Below, piece after piece: positions 44,122 to 53,236 of a stretch of 64,000 bases of DNA. The stretch lies in contig NZ_BCYT01000003.1 of assembly GCF_001598335.1 (NCBI RefSeq), positions 248,001 through 312,000 on the forward strand. Reading direction: 5' to 3'. How positions within the stretch are numbered: position 1 is the stretch's first letter; each line of letters starts with the position of its first letter. The notes beneath the pieces are model-generated. The model did not search any database. It was given only the letters and a program-made list of their open reading frames with translations, and was not told the DNA's origin. This stretch comes from Sphingobium abikonense NBRC 16140. GTDB taxonomy: Bacteria; Pseudomonadota; Alphaproteobacteria; Sphingomonadales; Sphingomonadaceae. The position numbers and the translations under genes were made by a program.

Positions 44122-45528
44122 TCAGAAATCCAGTTCGGCGCGCCAGCCGATGACATCGACACTGTAATCCCGGTCATCCCCGGCCAGGATCGCCGCGTCG
44201 CTGTAGCGCAGATGCGCATAATTGACGTTGAAGCGCAGAAATTCGACCGGGGTCCACACCAGCGCGGCGATCACCGCCTTCTGCGTGCCGCCCACGATCC
44301 CCTTGTCGTTCAAATCCAGATAGTCATAGCGCAGCGTCGTCTGCAACGCGCCCCACCCGCCGCTGCCGACCGGGCTGTCGGGCGTCACCGTGCCGAAGAT
44401 GCCGTTCTTGTACCCGCGCTTTTCGCCTGTCAGCACATAGCCCACCTCGCCATAGCCGCCGAAGAAGACGGGATCGGCGACGCCGGGTCGCGACACCCGC
44501 AACCAATGCGCCTCGCTTGCCCACCAGAAGGGGCCGCGTTCGCCCGCAAATTCCAGTCCATAATGGCTTTCGCTGTCGCCGACGATCTGCGGTGTCGCCA
44601 GGAAGCGGCTGTTGGCGGAATGAAGATAGGCGCGCTGCCGATAGCGTTGGCCGACCGACGAGAGCCGCTGGAAATCGCGCCAATGGCCCGACGCCGCGAC
44701 ATGCAATTGCGTGTCGCCCCATTTGGGCGCCAGCACGATGCGCCCGTCCAGCGCATAGCTGTTATTCTCGTCCCCACCGTCGGCGCCGTCCGCATCATTG
44801 GTCAGCGAATCGGCGCTGTCGGAAAAGACGCCCGCCTGCGCCAGCACTATGCCCTTGCGATATTGCACGGACAGGCCCAGCCGCCGCTCGAAATTGAAGG
44901 TGTCGGTAAAGGCCGCGCGCTCCATCACCGCGCCGCCGGTATCGCTGATCAGCTCGTCCAGCGACTGGAATGCGTTGTGATTGCCCAACGTCACCAGCCA
45001 CGGGCCTTTTTCATAGGTGATGAAGGTATCGACAAGGTCGACGCTGTTGTCGGACAGTTCCAGCTCCAGCTTATAACCAAAACCGCCGCCGATTTTCCCT
45101 TCACCGCCCAGCCGCAACCGGCGCAACTCGTTGGAATAGCCACGCGCCCGGTCGGCGACGCTGTCCGGCGTCATCAGCAGGCCGGCATCATATTGAATGC
45201 GGCCTTTGGGGTGAAACGTCAGTTCCCCCTGCGAAAAGACCGGGCCGCCATTCCAGCGAACGGCCGTGGGCGATTCGGCGGGCGGAGTGGAGGGAGCGGC
45301 GGTCGCCAGCTTTGCAGGGGCGGGTACTTCACCTTGCACCGGCGCTGCCGCCGCAACGGTGTCGCTTCCCCCGATGCGGGCCTCCAGCCGGTCGATCTGG
45401 GCTTTGAGAGCCGCAATTTCGGCTCGCAAGGCCGCGGCCTCCTGCTGGCTGATCACCTGCGCGGCGGCAGGAACCTGCGCCATCGTCAGGATCAGCGCGA
45501 TGGCGGTCATGGACTTCATAGCTGGCAT
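44122..45528 (-). CDS. OprO/OprP-type phosphate-selective porin
   Basis: 468 residues. Signal peptide ends near AQVPAAAQ (residue 24). A coiled coil (about 28-55: AAALRAEIAALKAQIDRLEA) comes before a Pro/Ala-rich spacer and the barrel, which contains GRIQYDAGLLM, NELRRLRLGGEGKI, GFGYKLELELSDN, ISDTGGAVMERAAFTDTF and a terminal Phe (GWRAELDF). OprP-family trimers form anion-selective outer-membrane channels. A leading coiled coil is common in the proteobacterial group. It is convergent with metH. Start at 45528 has AAAGGG upstream; 45519 is also possible. Confidence 0.88.
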   Translation of the reverse strand: MPAMKSMTAIALILTMAQVPAAAQVISQQEAAALRAEIAALKAQIDRLEARIGGSDTVAAAAPVQGEVPAPAKLATAAPSTPPAESPTAVRWNGGPVFSQGELTFHPKGRIQYDAGLLMTPDSVADRARGYSNELRRLRLGGEGKIGGGFGYKLELELSDNSVDLVDTFITYEKGPWLVTLGNHNAFQSLDELISDTGGAVMERAAFTDTFNFERRLGLSVQYRKGIVLAQAGVFSDSADSLTNDADGADGGDENNSYALDGRIVLAPKWGDTQLHVAASGHWRDFQRLSSVGQRYRQRAYLHSANSRFLATPQIVGDSESHYGLEFAGERGPFWWASEAHWLRVSRPGVADPVFFGGYGEVGYVLTGEKRGYKNGIFGTVTPDSPVGSGGWGALQTTLRYDYLDLNDKGIVGGTQKAVIAALVWTPVEFLRFNVNYAHLRYSDAAILAGDDRDYSVDVIGWRAELDF

Positions 45529-45667
45529 GGAAACGCCCTTTCTCTGGGCGGTGCCAATATGAACTATTTATTGCATCTGCGGGTCTTTCATGTTGCTAAA
45601 TTATGACAATCGTTCCAGCGGAACCAGGGTTGGTGATTGCGCGTCCATTCGCTACTCCTGCCGTCCG

Positions 45668-47161
45668 ATGCGCATCGCCCTTACCCTCCCCCGCGCCCTG
45701 CGCCACGCCCTGCCGTCGCTCGGCGCGATGCTGATCGCGCTGTCGAGCTGTTCGAAGGAAGATGGTGGGCTGATCGTGGTCAGCGTCGTGGGCGACCGGG
45801 ACGATTTCGCAAAGCCGCTGCAACAATTGCCCGATCCGGCGGCCAAGCTGCTGCTCGAAAGCACGGCGCAGGGGCTCGTCGCATTCGATGCGCGCGGCGA
45901 TATCGTGCCGGGGCTGGCGCAGCGCTGGATCGTGGAGGACGACGGGCGCAGCTATATTTTCCGCCTGCGCCGCGCTTTCTGGGCCGACGGCTCGCGCGTC
46001 ACCGCCACCGCCGTAGCCCGCCTTCTGATGGCGCGCATCACCAGCCTGCGCCAGCTTGACCCCGATGGTCCGCTCGATGCGGTGCAGGCGGTCGTGCCGA
46101 TGACGGGAGAGGTCATCGAAATCCGCATGGCCGCCGCGCGCCCCTATATGCTCCAGATGCTGGCGCAGCCGCAGATGGGCGTCCTGTCGCGCGACGGCGG
46201 CACCGGGCCTTATCGCGCGCGGCGGCAGGGCGGCGCGCTGATGCTGACGCCGGTGGATCGCTCGACGGGCGACGACGATGCGGAGGAAGAGCTGGTTCCG
46301 CTTTCCCGCCTGCGCGTCTTGCGCGCGGAGCGGGCGGCGCTGGGCATCGTCCGCTTTCGCGAAGGGCGCTCGGAACTCATGCTGGGCGGCCGGTTCGCGG
46401 ATGTGCCGCTGCTCATCCCCGCCGGCATCGACCGCGACGCCGTGCAGATCGACCCGGTGCAGGGCCTGCTGGGCTTGGCGGTGGTCGGCACCGGCGGGAT
46501 GCTGGACGATGACAATGTGCGCGCCGCGATCAACATGGCGATCGACCGGAGCGTCCTGCCTACTCTCTTTCCGCTTGGCGGCTGGACCTCGACCGATCGC
46601 ATCGTTCCGTCGGACCTGGACCTGGGCCGCGCCCCGACCGCGCCCGTCTGGGCCAGTCAGTCGATGGACGAACGCCGCGCCCGCGCCAGCGCGACGATCA
46701 CGCGCTGGCGCGCCGATCATGACGATGTCCCCGCGCTGCGCATCGCCTTGCCCGAAGGCCCCGGCGCCACATTGCTGTTCGGGATGCTGCGCCGGGATCT
46801 GGGGGCGATCGGCCTTGCCGTCGATCGGGTCGCCATGACCGCTTCGGCCGACCTGCGCCTCATCGACGAAGTCGCCCCTTATGACAGCGCGCTCTGGTAT
46901 CTTGGCCGCGTCGGTTGCGCGCGCAAGGTGCATTGCAGCGCCGCCGCCGATGCTGCCTTGCAGGCGGCCAGCCTTGCCAGCACGGCGGAAGAACGGGTGG
47001 CCCGGATCGCCGAAGCCGAAGCGCTGATGCAGGGGCATAATGGCTATATTGCGCTGGGCGCGCCGGTGCGCTGGTCGCTCGTCTCGCGCCGCCTTGGCGG
47101 CTTCATGCCCTCCCAGCGCGCGCGCCACCCATTGAACCACCTCCTTGCCTCCCCCAATTAG
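45668..47161 (+). CDS. Orphan ABC-type peptide-binding lipoprotein (SBP family 5)
   Basis: 497 residues from ATG 45668. Signal LPSLGAMLIALSSCSKED gives a lipobox (LSSC, Cys near 28). The binding-protein domain is recognisable: ESTAQGLVAFDARGDIVPGL, LAQRWIVEDDGRSYIFRLR, FWADGSRVTATAVARLL, VRAAINMAIDRSVL and ALWYLGRVGC. It is somewhat short compared with OppA/DppA, and no permease or ATPase gene flanks it, so partner or function cannot be settled. It could bind peptides, a nickel-type ligand or something else. Confidence 0.85.
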   Translation: MRIALTLPRALRHALPSLGAMLIALSSCSKEDGGLIVVSVVGDRDDFAKPLQQLPDPAAKLLLESTAQGLVAFDARGDIVPGLAQRWIVEDDGRSYIFRLRRAFWADGSRVTATAVARLLMARITSLRQLDPDGPLDAVQAVVPMTGEVIEIRMAAARPYMLQMLAQPQMGVLSRDGGTGPYRARRQGGALMLTPVDRSTGDDDAEEELVPLSRLRVLRAERAALGIVRFREGRSELMLGGRFADVPLLIPAGIDRDAVQIDPVQGLLGLAVVGTGGMLDDDNVRAAINMAIDRSVLPTLFPLGGWTSTDRIVPSDLDLGRAPTAPVWASQSMDERRARASATITRWRADHDDVPALRIALPEGPGATLLFGMLRRDLGAIGLAVDRVAMTASADLRLIDEVAPYDSALWYLGRVGCARKVHCSAAADAALQAASLASTAEERVARIAEAEALMQGHNGYIALGAPVRWSLVSRRLGGFMPSQRARHPLNHLLASPN

Positions 47162-47182
47162 GGGAGGTGGAGGAGACGATTG

Positions 47183-47605
47183 ATGGCGTTATCGCAGGAC
47201 CAGTTCGACCATATCGTGCGGGACATGCCGGGCTTTGGCCGCGACCCCGCATCGGTGCGCCGCCGGATCGAGGCGATGGAGGCGATGCTGGAGGGGCTGT
47301 TCGTCATCCCCGGCACCAACCGCCGGGTCGGGCTGGACAGTCTGGTCGGCCTGGTTCCGGTGGTGGGCGACATCGCCACCGCCGCAATGGGGGCATGGAT
47401 CGTCTGGGAAGCGCGCAATCTTGGCATGTCGAAATGGCATCTGACGCGCATGGCCGCCAATGTGGGCGTCGACACCCTGATCGGCGCGATCCCGTTCGCC
47501 GGTGATATTTTCGATTTTCTCTACAAATCAAACACCAAGAATCTGCGGATCATCCGCAAGCATATGGATCGCCACCATCCCGCAACGGCAGTGATCGACC
47601 AGTAA
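47183..47605 (+). CDS. DUF4112 domain-containing membrane protein
   Basis: 140 residues from the ATG at 47183, preceded by GGAGGAG. The DUF4112 pattern is VIPGTNRRVGLDSLVGLVP, VVGDIATAAMGAWIVWEAR, GMSKWHLTRMAANVGVDTLI and GAIPFAGDIFDFLYKSNTKN. Two hydrophobic helices lie in the middle. No role is known. The stop is immediately followed by the stop of the minus-strand RNase T2 gene (47605/47606). Confidence 0.9.
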   Translation: MALSQDQFDHIVRDMPGFGRDPASVRRRIEAMEAMLEGLFVIPGTNRRVGLDSLVGLVPVVGDIATAAMGAWIVWEARNLGMSKWHLTRMAANVGVDTLIGAIPFAGDIFDFLYKSNTKNLRIIRKHMDRHHPATAVIDQ

Positions 47606-48433
47606 TCAGTCCGCCTCTCCATCCTTGGTCAACGGCTGCACCTTGGGGTCGAGGTCGAGGATAAGGCCGGGCTTGCGCGCGGGGGCAGGGCCAGGTTCAC
47701 CGCGCCGCGCCGGACGCGCGACAGGGATGCTCGGCCCCGGCTCGATCCGCAAATAGCTGGGTCCGGGCGCACCCCCCTGATGCGCGGGGCAGCGCGTATA
47801 TTCCATCGCCCGGTCCATGCAGATCCACACTTCGCTCAGCCAGTTGCCGCGCACAGTGGTCACGCGCAGCATATCGGGCTCCAACCGCTTGTTCGCGGCG
47901 GCGAAGGCGGCGGCGAACTGCGCCACCGTCAATGTCTTGCGCCGCGCCAGCGCCCCCATGTCGGGATAGCGCAGCGATTGGTAGAAGGCGCGCGACAGGT
48001 CGAAATACAGCTCCGGCCTGGTCGTCATGCAGGTGCCATGCTTGGCCCATTCATGCTGGATCAGCTGCACCGACGGCGTGGCGCAGAGATTGTCGCGCAC
48101 CACGTCGCGCGGCACCAGGTCGGCCGGTCGACAATATTGCGGCCATTGCTTGCCGACGCCGTCTGGCCACAGGCCGTGCAGGGTAAAGCCGAACCTGCCG
48201 TTGCGGCCCCCGCATTGCAGGCTGCCGCGATCCCGCGCGGTCGAACAATATTGCGGCGTCCAGCTGATCGCCAGCGTGTAGCTGCCGATCGGCAGCACGC
48301 GCTTGGGTTCCTTGACGGTCGGCCCTTCGGCCTTGGGCCGGGGCAGGGTGGCGGGCATCCGGCACTGCGCCGACTGGGCCAGCGCCGCCGATGGCGCGAG
48401 CATGAGCAGCAGGGCAAGGATCAGCCTAGGCAT
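47606..48433 (-). CDS. Ribonuclease T2 family protein, secreted
   Basis: 275 residues with signal peptide LILALLLMLAPSAALAQS. Both RNase T2 active-site blocks are present: RFGFTLHGLWPDG (catalytic His near 87) and IQHEWAKHGTC (catalytic Glu/His near 127-131). The N-terminal SYTLAISWTPQYC strand and several cysteines fit the fold. It cuts single-stranded RNA in the periplasm or outside the cell. Its start overlaps the end of nadC by eight bases, so it could be the last gene of the nad transcript. Confidence 0.95.
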   Translation of the reverse strand: MPRLILALLLMLAPSAALAQSAQCRMPATLPRPKAEGPTVKEPKRVLPIGSYTLAISWTPQYCSTARDRGSLQCGGRNGRFGFTLHGLWPDGVGKQWPQYCRPADLVPRDVVRDNLCATPSVQLIQHEWAKHGTCMTTRPELYFDLSRAFYQSLRYPDMGALARRKTLTVAQFAAAFAAANKRLEPDMLRVTTVRGNWLSEVWICMDRAMEYTRCPAHQGGAPGPSYLRIEPGPSIPVARPARRGEPGPAPARKPGLILDLDPKVQPLTKDGEAD

Positions 48434-49292
48434 AGTCGAAATCCAGTCCGATATCGGCCGCCGGCGCCGACTGGGTCAGCCGCCCGACGCTGATATAGGT
48501 GACGCCGGTTTCCGCCTTGGCGCGGATCGTGTCCAGCGTCACGCCGCCTGACGCTTCGGTCGGCACCCGTCCGCCCACCAGTGTCACCGCTCCCCGCAGC
48601 ACGGGCGCGGCCATATTGTCGAGCAGCAAATGGGTCGCACCTGCGCTCAGCGCCGGTTCGATCTGGTCGACCCGGTCGACCTCGACGATAATGCGCTCGA
48701 CCCCGGCAGCGACCGCGCGGCGCACCGCTTCCTCGACCGACCCGGCGACCGCGACATGATTATCCTTGATCATCGCCGCGTCCCACAAGCCCATGCGGTG
48801 ATTTGTCGCGCCGCCCATCCGCGTCGCATATTTCTCAAGGCAACGCAGGCCCGGAATCGTCTTGCGCGTGTCGAGCAGGGTCGCGCCCGTGCCCAAGATC
48901 GCATCGACATAGGCGCGCGTCATCGTCGCGATTCCGGTCAGATGCTGGACGGTGTTCAGCGCCGACCGCTCCGCCGTCAGCATCGCGCGCGCCTTGCCCC
49001 GGATGCGCATCAGGTCGGTGCCCGCCGCCACCTGATCGCCATCCCGGTGCAGCATCTCGATTTGGACCTGCGGATCGAGCGCACGGAAGAAGGCGGCAGC
49101 GATCGGCAGGCCGGCCAGCGTCACCGCGTCGCGGCTGTCCATGACGCCCTCGAACATAGCATCGGCCGGGATCACCGCCTCGCTGGTGACGTCCCGGCCA
49201 TCGGGGCCAAGATCTTCGGCCAGGGTGGCGGCGACAAAGGCGTCAAGGTCGAAGCCGGGAAGCGAAAATGCGTCAGGAAGAAAGCCGTTCAT
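48426..49292 (-). CDS. nadC: Nicotinate-nucleotide pyrophosphorylase (carboxylating)
   Basis: 288 residues. It makes nicotinate mononucleotide from quinolinate and PRPP. Signatures: LAEDLGPDGRDVTSEAVIP, RIRGKARAMLTAERSALN, VQHLTGIATMTRAYVDAI, LDTRKTIPGLRCLEKYA, NHRMGLWDAAMIKDNHVA and VTLDTIRAKAETGVTYISVG. The 5' end overlaps the DUF2254 gene by 20 bases. nadA, whose product is its substrate, lies upstream beyond that gene; nadB is not present here. Confidence 0.97.
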   Translation of the reverse strand: MNGFLPDAFSLPGFDLDAFVAATLAEDLGPDGRDVTSEAVIPADAMFEGVMDSRDAVTLAGLPIAAAFFRALDPQVQIEMLHRDGDQVAAGTDLMRIRGKARAMLTAERSALNTVQHLTGIATMTRAYVDAILGTGATLLDTRKTIPGLRCLEKYATRMGGATNHRMGLWDAAMIKDNHVAVAGSVEEAVRRAVAAGVERIIVEVDRVDQIEPALSAGATHLLLDNMAAPVLRGAVTLVGGRVPTEASGGVTLDTIRAKAETGVTYISVGRLTQSAPAADIGLDFDYA

Positions 49293-50592
49293 GGGTGCCG
49301 TCTTTCATGGCTGCCAGGAAATCGCAATAGCGCGCCTCCAGTTCATCGAGCGACGGCCCGGCCAGGTCCAGCCGCGCCTGCGCCATCAGCAGCGCGCCTT
49401 CCTCGCGCAGCCGCGCGCGCCGGCCGGTCAGTCTCAGCGTCGATCCCGCGCCCAGCAGGCAATCGAGGAATTGCATCGCCGCGATCGGGCTGGTCGCCGC
49501 CGCCGCGCGGATGCCGCCAAAGCCGCGCCGCACGAAATGATCGAAATCATCGTTCATCGGCACGATCCGGTTCCAGTCATAATCGCCCCGGTCCGGCCCG
49601 CCGCGCAGGTCCCGCGCGCCGATCTGCGCGGTCGCCGCGCCCAGCCAGTGCAGCGCGGTGACGGCAGTGAAGGGATCGTTGATGCCCGGCGACAGCGCCC
49701 GCAGCGCAATCTCCACCAGTTCGTCGATCAGGAATTCTATATCCTGCGAGGGCGATCGCATCGCCCCCAATGAAAAACAGTCGCGCAGCCGGTCGGCCAT
49801 CGCATCATCCGGCTCCGCGCCGACGACCGCCAGCAACACCACGTCGGGATGGACGAAATCGCCCGGCCGCAGTCGCAACTCGACCCGGCATTCTATGTCC
49901 CGCGCGATCCGGTCCAGCCCGGCGAAATCGATGATCTGGATATAGCCCGTGCCGGTCGCCGCCACCGGCGTCCCCTGCGGCGGCTGGTCCTGCTGCTCGG
50001 CGTCGCAATGTCTGGGGAAGCGATTTCGCACGCTGCGGAGCAGCCGCTCGCCAATCCCTTCCAGCACCGCGTTGATGCGGATGGAGGCGGGCACATGGTT
50101 GAGGAAATAGACCAGCACGACGATCGACGCCGCCATCAGGCCCGTGGCGATCAGCAGCGATAATTGCGGTACGAAGCCGGGGTCGCCCGCCGTTTCATAG
50201 GCGTCGCGCACCACGCGCAGCACCAGCACCGAATAGACGAAGGTGGCGATGAAGGTCGCAAGCGACAGCTGGTTGCCGCGATCCTCCATGAAATTGGACA
50301 GCAACCGCGGGCCATAGCTGCCCGACGCGTAGACGACAGCGGCGATGGTGATTGAAAAGATGGTCGATGCGACGCCGATCATCGACCCGGATATGACGTT
50401 CAGGACATTGCGCGCGCCCTCTGGCCGGGCTTCGTCCACCCAGTCATGGCTGGTCAGCCATTGCGCCGCGCCATGGCGATCCATCCACACCGTCAGGATC
50501 GCCAGCAGCGCGGCGCTGGTCGTGAACAAAGCGGGATAGAACCAATAGCTGGCCCGCGTTCCCTGCCAGAGCGCGCGCAGCCGCGCGATCAT
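49273..50592 (-). CDS. DUF2254 domain-containing membrane protein
   Basis: 439 residues. Four or so membrane segments in the first half (YPALFTTSAALLAILTVWMD, GSMIGVASTIFSITIAAVVY, LATFIATFVYSVLVLRVV and ATGLMAASIVVLVYFLNHVP) are followed by a soluble domain (about 190-439) with TGYIQIIDFAGLD, SQDIEFLIDELVEIALRALS and PGINDPFTAVTALHWLG. This matches DUF2254, whose function is unknown. It is inserted between nadA and nadC, overlapping nadC by 20 bases, which suggests co-transcription rather than a NAD role. Confidence 0.92.
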   Translation of the reverse strand: MIARLRALWQGTRASYWFYPALFTTSAALLAILTVWMDRHGAAQWLTSHDWVDEARPEGARNVLNVISGSMIGVASTIFSITIAAVVYASGSYGPRLLSNFMEDRGNQLSLATFIATFVYSVLVLRVVRDAYETAGDPGFVPQLSLLIATGLMAASIVVLVYFLNHVPASIRINAVLEGIGERLLRSVRNRFPRHCDAEQQDQPPQGTPVAATGTGYIQIIDFAGLDRIARDIECRVELRLRPGDFVHPDVVLLAVVGAEPDDAMADRLRDCFSLGAMRSPSQDIEFLIDELVEIALRALSPGINDPFTAVTALHWLGAATAQIGARDLRGGPDRGDYDWNRIVPMNDDFDHFVRRGFGGIRAAAATSPIAAMQFLDCLLGAGSTLRLTGRRARLREEGALLMAQARLDLAGPSLDELEARYCDFLAAMKDGTHERLSS

Positions 50593-50605
50593 CGCGGATC
50601 AGGCC

Positions 50606-51604
50606 TCAGCCACGCGGGCCGACATCGCCTTGGCCCACCGTGCCGCTCGCCATGTCCAGCATCCGGTCCAGGCTCTTTTTCGCCTGCAACCGCAACGTCT
50701 CGTCCATTTCGATGCGCGGCCGTAGGTCGCGCAGCGCCAGATACAGCTTCTCCATCGTGTTGAGCGCCATATAGGGGCAGATATTGCAGTTGCAGTTGCC
50801 GTCCGCGCCCGGCGCGCCGATGAAGTTCTTGTGCGGCACCGCCTTTTGCATCTGGTGGATGATATGCGGCTCGGTCGCGACGATCAGCGTGTCGCCCGGC
50901 ATGGTCTTGGCGAAATCCAGGATGCCGCTGGTCGATCCGACATAATCGGCATGGTCGACGATATAGGGCGGGCATTCGGGATGCGCTGCGATCGGCGCGT
51001 CGGGGTGCTGCGCCTTAAGTTTCAGCAATTCGGTTTCGCTGAACGCTTCATGCACGATGCACACGCCCGGCCACAACAGCATGTCGCGGCCCAGCTTGCG
51101 CTTCAGGTAGCCGCCCAGATGCTTGTCGGGGCCAAAGATGATCTTCTGGTCGGCGGGGATCTGCGCCAGTATCTTTTCAGCGGACGATGATGTCACGATG
51201 ATGTCGGACAGCGCCTTCACCTCGGCCGAACAGTTGATGTAGCTCAAGGCGATATGATCGGGATGCGCCTCGCGGAACGCCTTGAACTGGGCGGGGGGGC
51301 AGCTGTCCTCCAGGCTGCACCCCGCGTCCATGTCGGGCAGGACGACGATCTTTTCAGGCGACAGGATTTTCGCGGTTTCCGCCATGAAGCGCACCCCGCA
51401 AAAGGCAATGACGTCCGCGTCCGTCTCCGCCGCCTTGCGCGACAGCTCCAAGCTGTCACCCACGAAATCGGACAGGTCCTGAATGTCGGGCGTCTGGTAA
51501 TAATGGCCCAGGATGACGGCGTTGCGTTCCTTGCGCAGCCGGTCGATTTCCGCGCGCAGGTCCAGCCCCTGCAATGATCCGCCTATGCCGCCGCGTGCGT
51601 CCAC
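50606..51604 (-). CDS. nadA: Quinolinate synthase A
   Basis: 332 residues from a GTG start; no in-frame ATG is better placed, and GGAG is found upstream. It condenses iminoaspartate with dihydroxyacetone phosphate on a [4Fe-4S] cluster. Marks: VILGHYYQTPDIQDLSDFVG, DMDAGCSLEDSCP, SYINCSAEVKALSDI, IAAHPECPPYIVDHADYVGS and GNCNCNICPYMALNTMEKLY; the conserved cysteines are all there. It leads the nadA-DUF2254-nadC set. No nadB (aspartate oxidase) gene is adjacent, so iminoaspartate must come from an enzyme coded elsewhere. Confidence 0.96.
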   Translation of the reverse strand: MDARGGIGGSLQGLDLRAEIDRLRKERNAVILGHYYQTPDIQDLSDFVGDSLELSRKAAETDADVIAFCGVRFMAETAKILSPEKIVVLPDMDAGCSLEDSCPPAQFKAFREAHPDHIALSYINCSAEVKALSDIIVTSSSAEKILAQIPADQKIIFGPDKHLGGYLKRKLGRDMLLWPGVCIVHEAFSETELLKLKAQHPDAPIAAHPECPPYIVDHADYVGSTSGILDFAKTMPGDTLIVATEPHIIHQMQKAVPHKNFIGAPGADGNCNCNICPYMALNTMEKLYLALRDLRPRIEMDETLRLQAKKSLDRMLDMASGTVGQGDVGPRG

Positions 51605-51674
51605 CCTGTCATCTCCGTCTAAACCATTCGGACGGGCAGATAAGCGGGCAAGCGCGGAGGATCAAGGACGGCGA

Positions 51675-52448
51675 TCAGGAATGCCGGGGCCAGTCGGCAT
51701 ATAAGGGTCGCGCCGCCCCCGGCGTTCCGGCGGTCACGGCATCGCCGATCGCCCTGCCAACCGGGCTGAAGGCTATGACCTCCGCAACGATCTGGGTGCC
51801 GAATATGAGGGCAAGGCTACAAATATAGGCAGGATGAATTACGCCGGCCCGCCGTTTGTCCCGCCACATACCTGCAAGGATGAACAGGGCGGGGAAAACC
51901 ACCGCCGAAATCACCCAGGCCATCGGCATCAGCAATGGCAGAGGCAATAATCGGCCGAACCCCGGCCCAGTGATCGACGCCATCGCGCACAGCATCAGCC
52001 GGCTGTGCCAGTCGGTTCGGCGTCGCATGCGGATCGCCCACAGGACGATTGCCGCAAAGGTGAGGATGCCGACCGGATTGCCGATCAGAAATTCGTCCCG
52101 GGCAAAGAAGAAGGGGCCGCCATATGCGCGAATGACGGAAATCGTGATCGCCATCCCCAGTATGACCATGACGGGCACCCAGGCCAGCGCCAGCCAGCCC
52201 AGTTGCTTGTGAAGCCTGGCCGATCCGGTCACCACCAATCCGGTCTGAAGCAGGTACAGCAGCACCCAGCCAAAAAAAGTGACGGCATGGACATGATACA
52301 GGATCGGCGCCGCGAAACTCGATCGCTGAAGCAGGATGTTGGTGGAAAAACCCGCGACCAGCACGAATGCCATCACACAGGCGCTGATGAAGAAAAACCG
52401 ATGTTCCCGCTGAACAACGGTCGCCGCCGATACTGTCCCCGTCGCCAT
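51675..52448 (-). CDS. Multi-pass membrane protein with conserved transmembrane histidines
   Basis: 257 residues from ATG 52448 (upstream GGGGAC); an in-frame start at 52487 is less likely. Six or seven membrane helices are apparent. Histidines occur inside or at the edge of helices: LYHVHAVTFFGWVLLYLLQ, ARLHKQLGWLALAWVPVM and DWHSRLMLCAMASITGPGFG. These resemble heme-ligand or metal-site positions in small b-type cytochrome-like membrane proteins (for example the DUF420/DUF2306 set), but I cannot assign a family. It stands alone upstream of nadA on the same strand. Confidence 0.7.
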   Translation of the reverse strand: MATGTVSAATVVQREHRFFFISACVMAFVLVAGFSTNILLQRSSFAAPILYHVHAVTFFGWVLLYLLQTGLVVTGSARLHKQLGWLALAWVPVMVILGMAITISVIRAYGGPFFFARDEFLIGNPVGILTFAAIVLWAIRMRRRTDWHSRLMLCAMASITGPGFGRLLPLPLLMPMAWVISAVVFPALFILAGMWRDKRRAGVIHPAYICSLALIFGTQIVAEVIAFSPVGRAIGDAVTAGTPGAARPLYADWPRHS

Positions 52449-52525
52449 GATGTCCCCACCCATGCCTGACCGAAACAATAATATCATCGCCGGCGGGGAC
52501 AGGTCAATTTGACATGTTCATTGCC

Positions 52526-53236
52526 TTATCGATTGCGGGCCAGCACTTCGTTGATCGGCGTGGTGACGTCCCATCGCTCGCGATTGTCGCCCTTGCGTTC
52601 GGGCGGGAAGGTGACGATCACGCGCGCGTCGCCATAGCCCATGGCGGCGAGAGGCGCGCTCATCAGCCTGGCGAGCGCGATCCGTCCATATTCGCGCGCC
52701 TGCGCCATGCGTTCGGGCGACCGCGCCGACGCCTTCGCCCGCGCCTCGGCATGGGCCGACGCCCGGCGGCTCAGCGCCTCGCCCGCCTCGCGCGTGACGA
52801 ACAGGCCGCTGGTGCGCACCAGCGTGCGGCGCGCCTCGTCCAGATTGGGCGTGTCGGCCTTCACGTCGGGGGCGTTGACGATCAGCGTGCGGCGCTGCTC
52901 GTCCCACTCCAGGTCGTCGGCGGACAGGCCCGACAGGTCGACGAAGTAGTCCACCGTATAGGGCATCTTGACCACTTGGTCGGATTTCAGCCAGCCAAAG
53001 CCACGGACATCGCGCGCGGTGCTCTGGATGGTGCCGTTGAGCCGCGACACGCGCAGGCTGCTGCTGCCGGCGATCCGCTCGGCGATGATCTTCGTCACCG
53101 CCGATCCGTCATCCTCCACGCTCACGACATAATCGCGATTATAGCGTTGCCAGCCCACCAGCATCGCCGTCCCGACGATCAGGATCAGCAATGCCGCGCC
53201 CACCGGCCCGGCATAGGCTTTCAGGCTGCGCGCCAC
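52526..53236 (-). CDS. DUF4230 domain-containing protein
   Basis: 236 residues from a GTG start (53234-53236) with GGAGGACGGGCT upstream, inside the 3' end of the metallo-hydrolase gene. An N-terminal membrane anchor (AGPVGAALLILIVGTAMLV) precedes the DUF4230 domain: AVTKIIAERIAGSSSLRVSR, VKMPYTVDYFVDLSGLSADD, LIVNAPDVKADTPNLDEARR. The helical end has GRIALARLMSAPLAAMGYGD. The function of DUF4230 is unknown; the anchored extracytoplasmic form is usual. Confidence 0.88.
   Translation of the reverse strand: MARSLKAYAGPVGAALLILIVGTAMLVGWQRYNRDYVVSVEDDGSAVTKIIAERIAGSSSLRVSRLNGTIQSTARDVRGFGWLKSDQVVKMPYTVDYFVDLSGLSADDLEWDEQRRTLIVNAPDVKADTPNLDEARRTLVRTSGLFVTREAGEALSRRASAHAEARAKASARSPERMAQAREYGRIALARLMSAPLAAMGYGDARVIVTFPPERKGDNRERWDVTTPINEVLARNR

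Noticed and set aside
47148-47167. CCTCCCC/GGGGAGG inverted repeat at the end of the binding-lipoprotein gene, as terminator or ribosome-site switch
   Set aside because: The stem is seven bp with the stop in or near the loop, and the ribosome site of the next gene lies outside it; no T tract follows.
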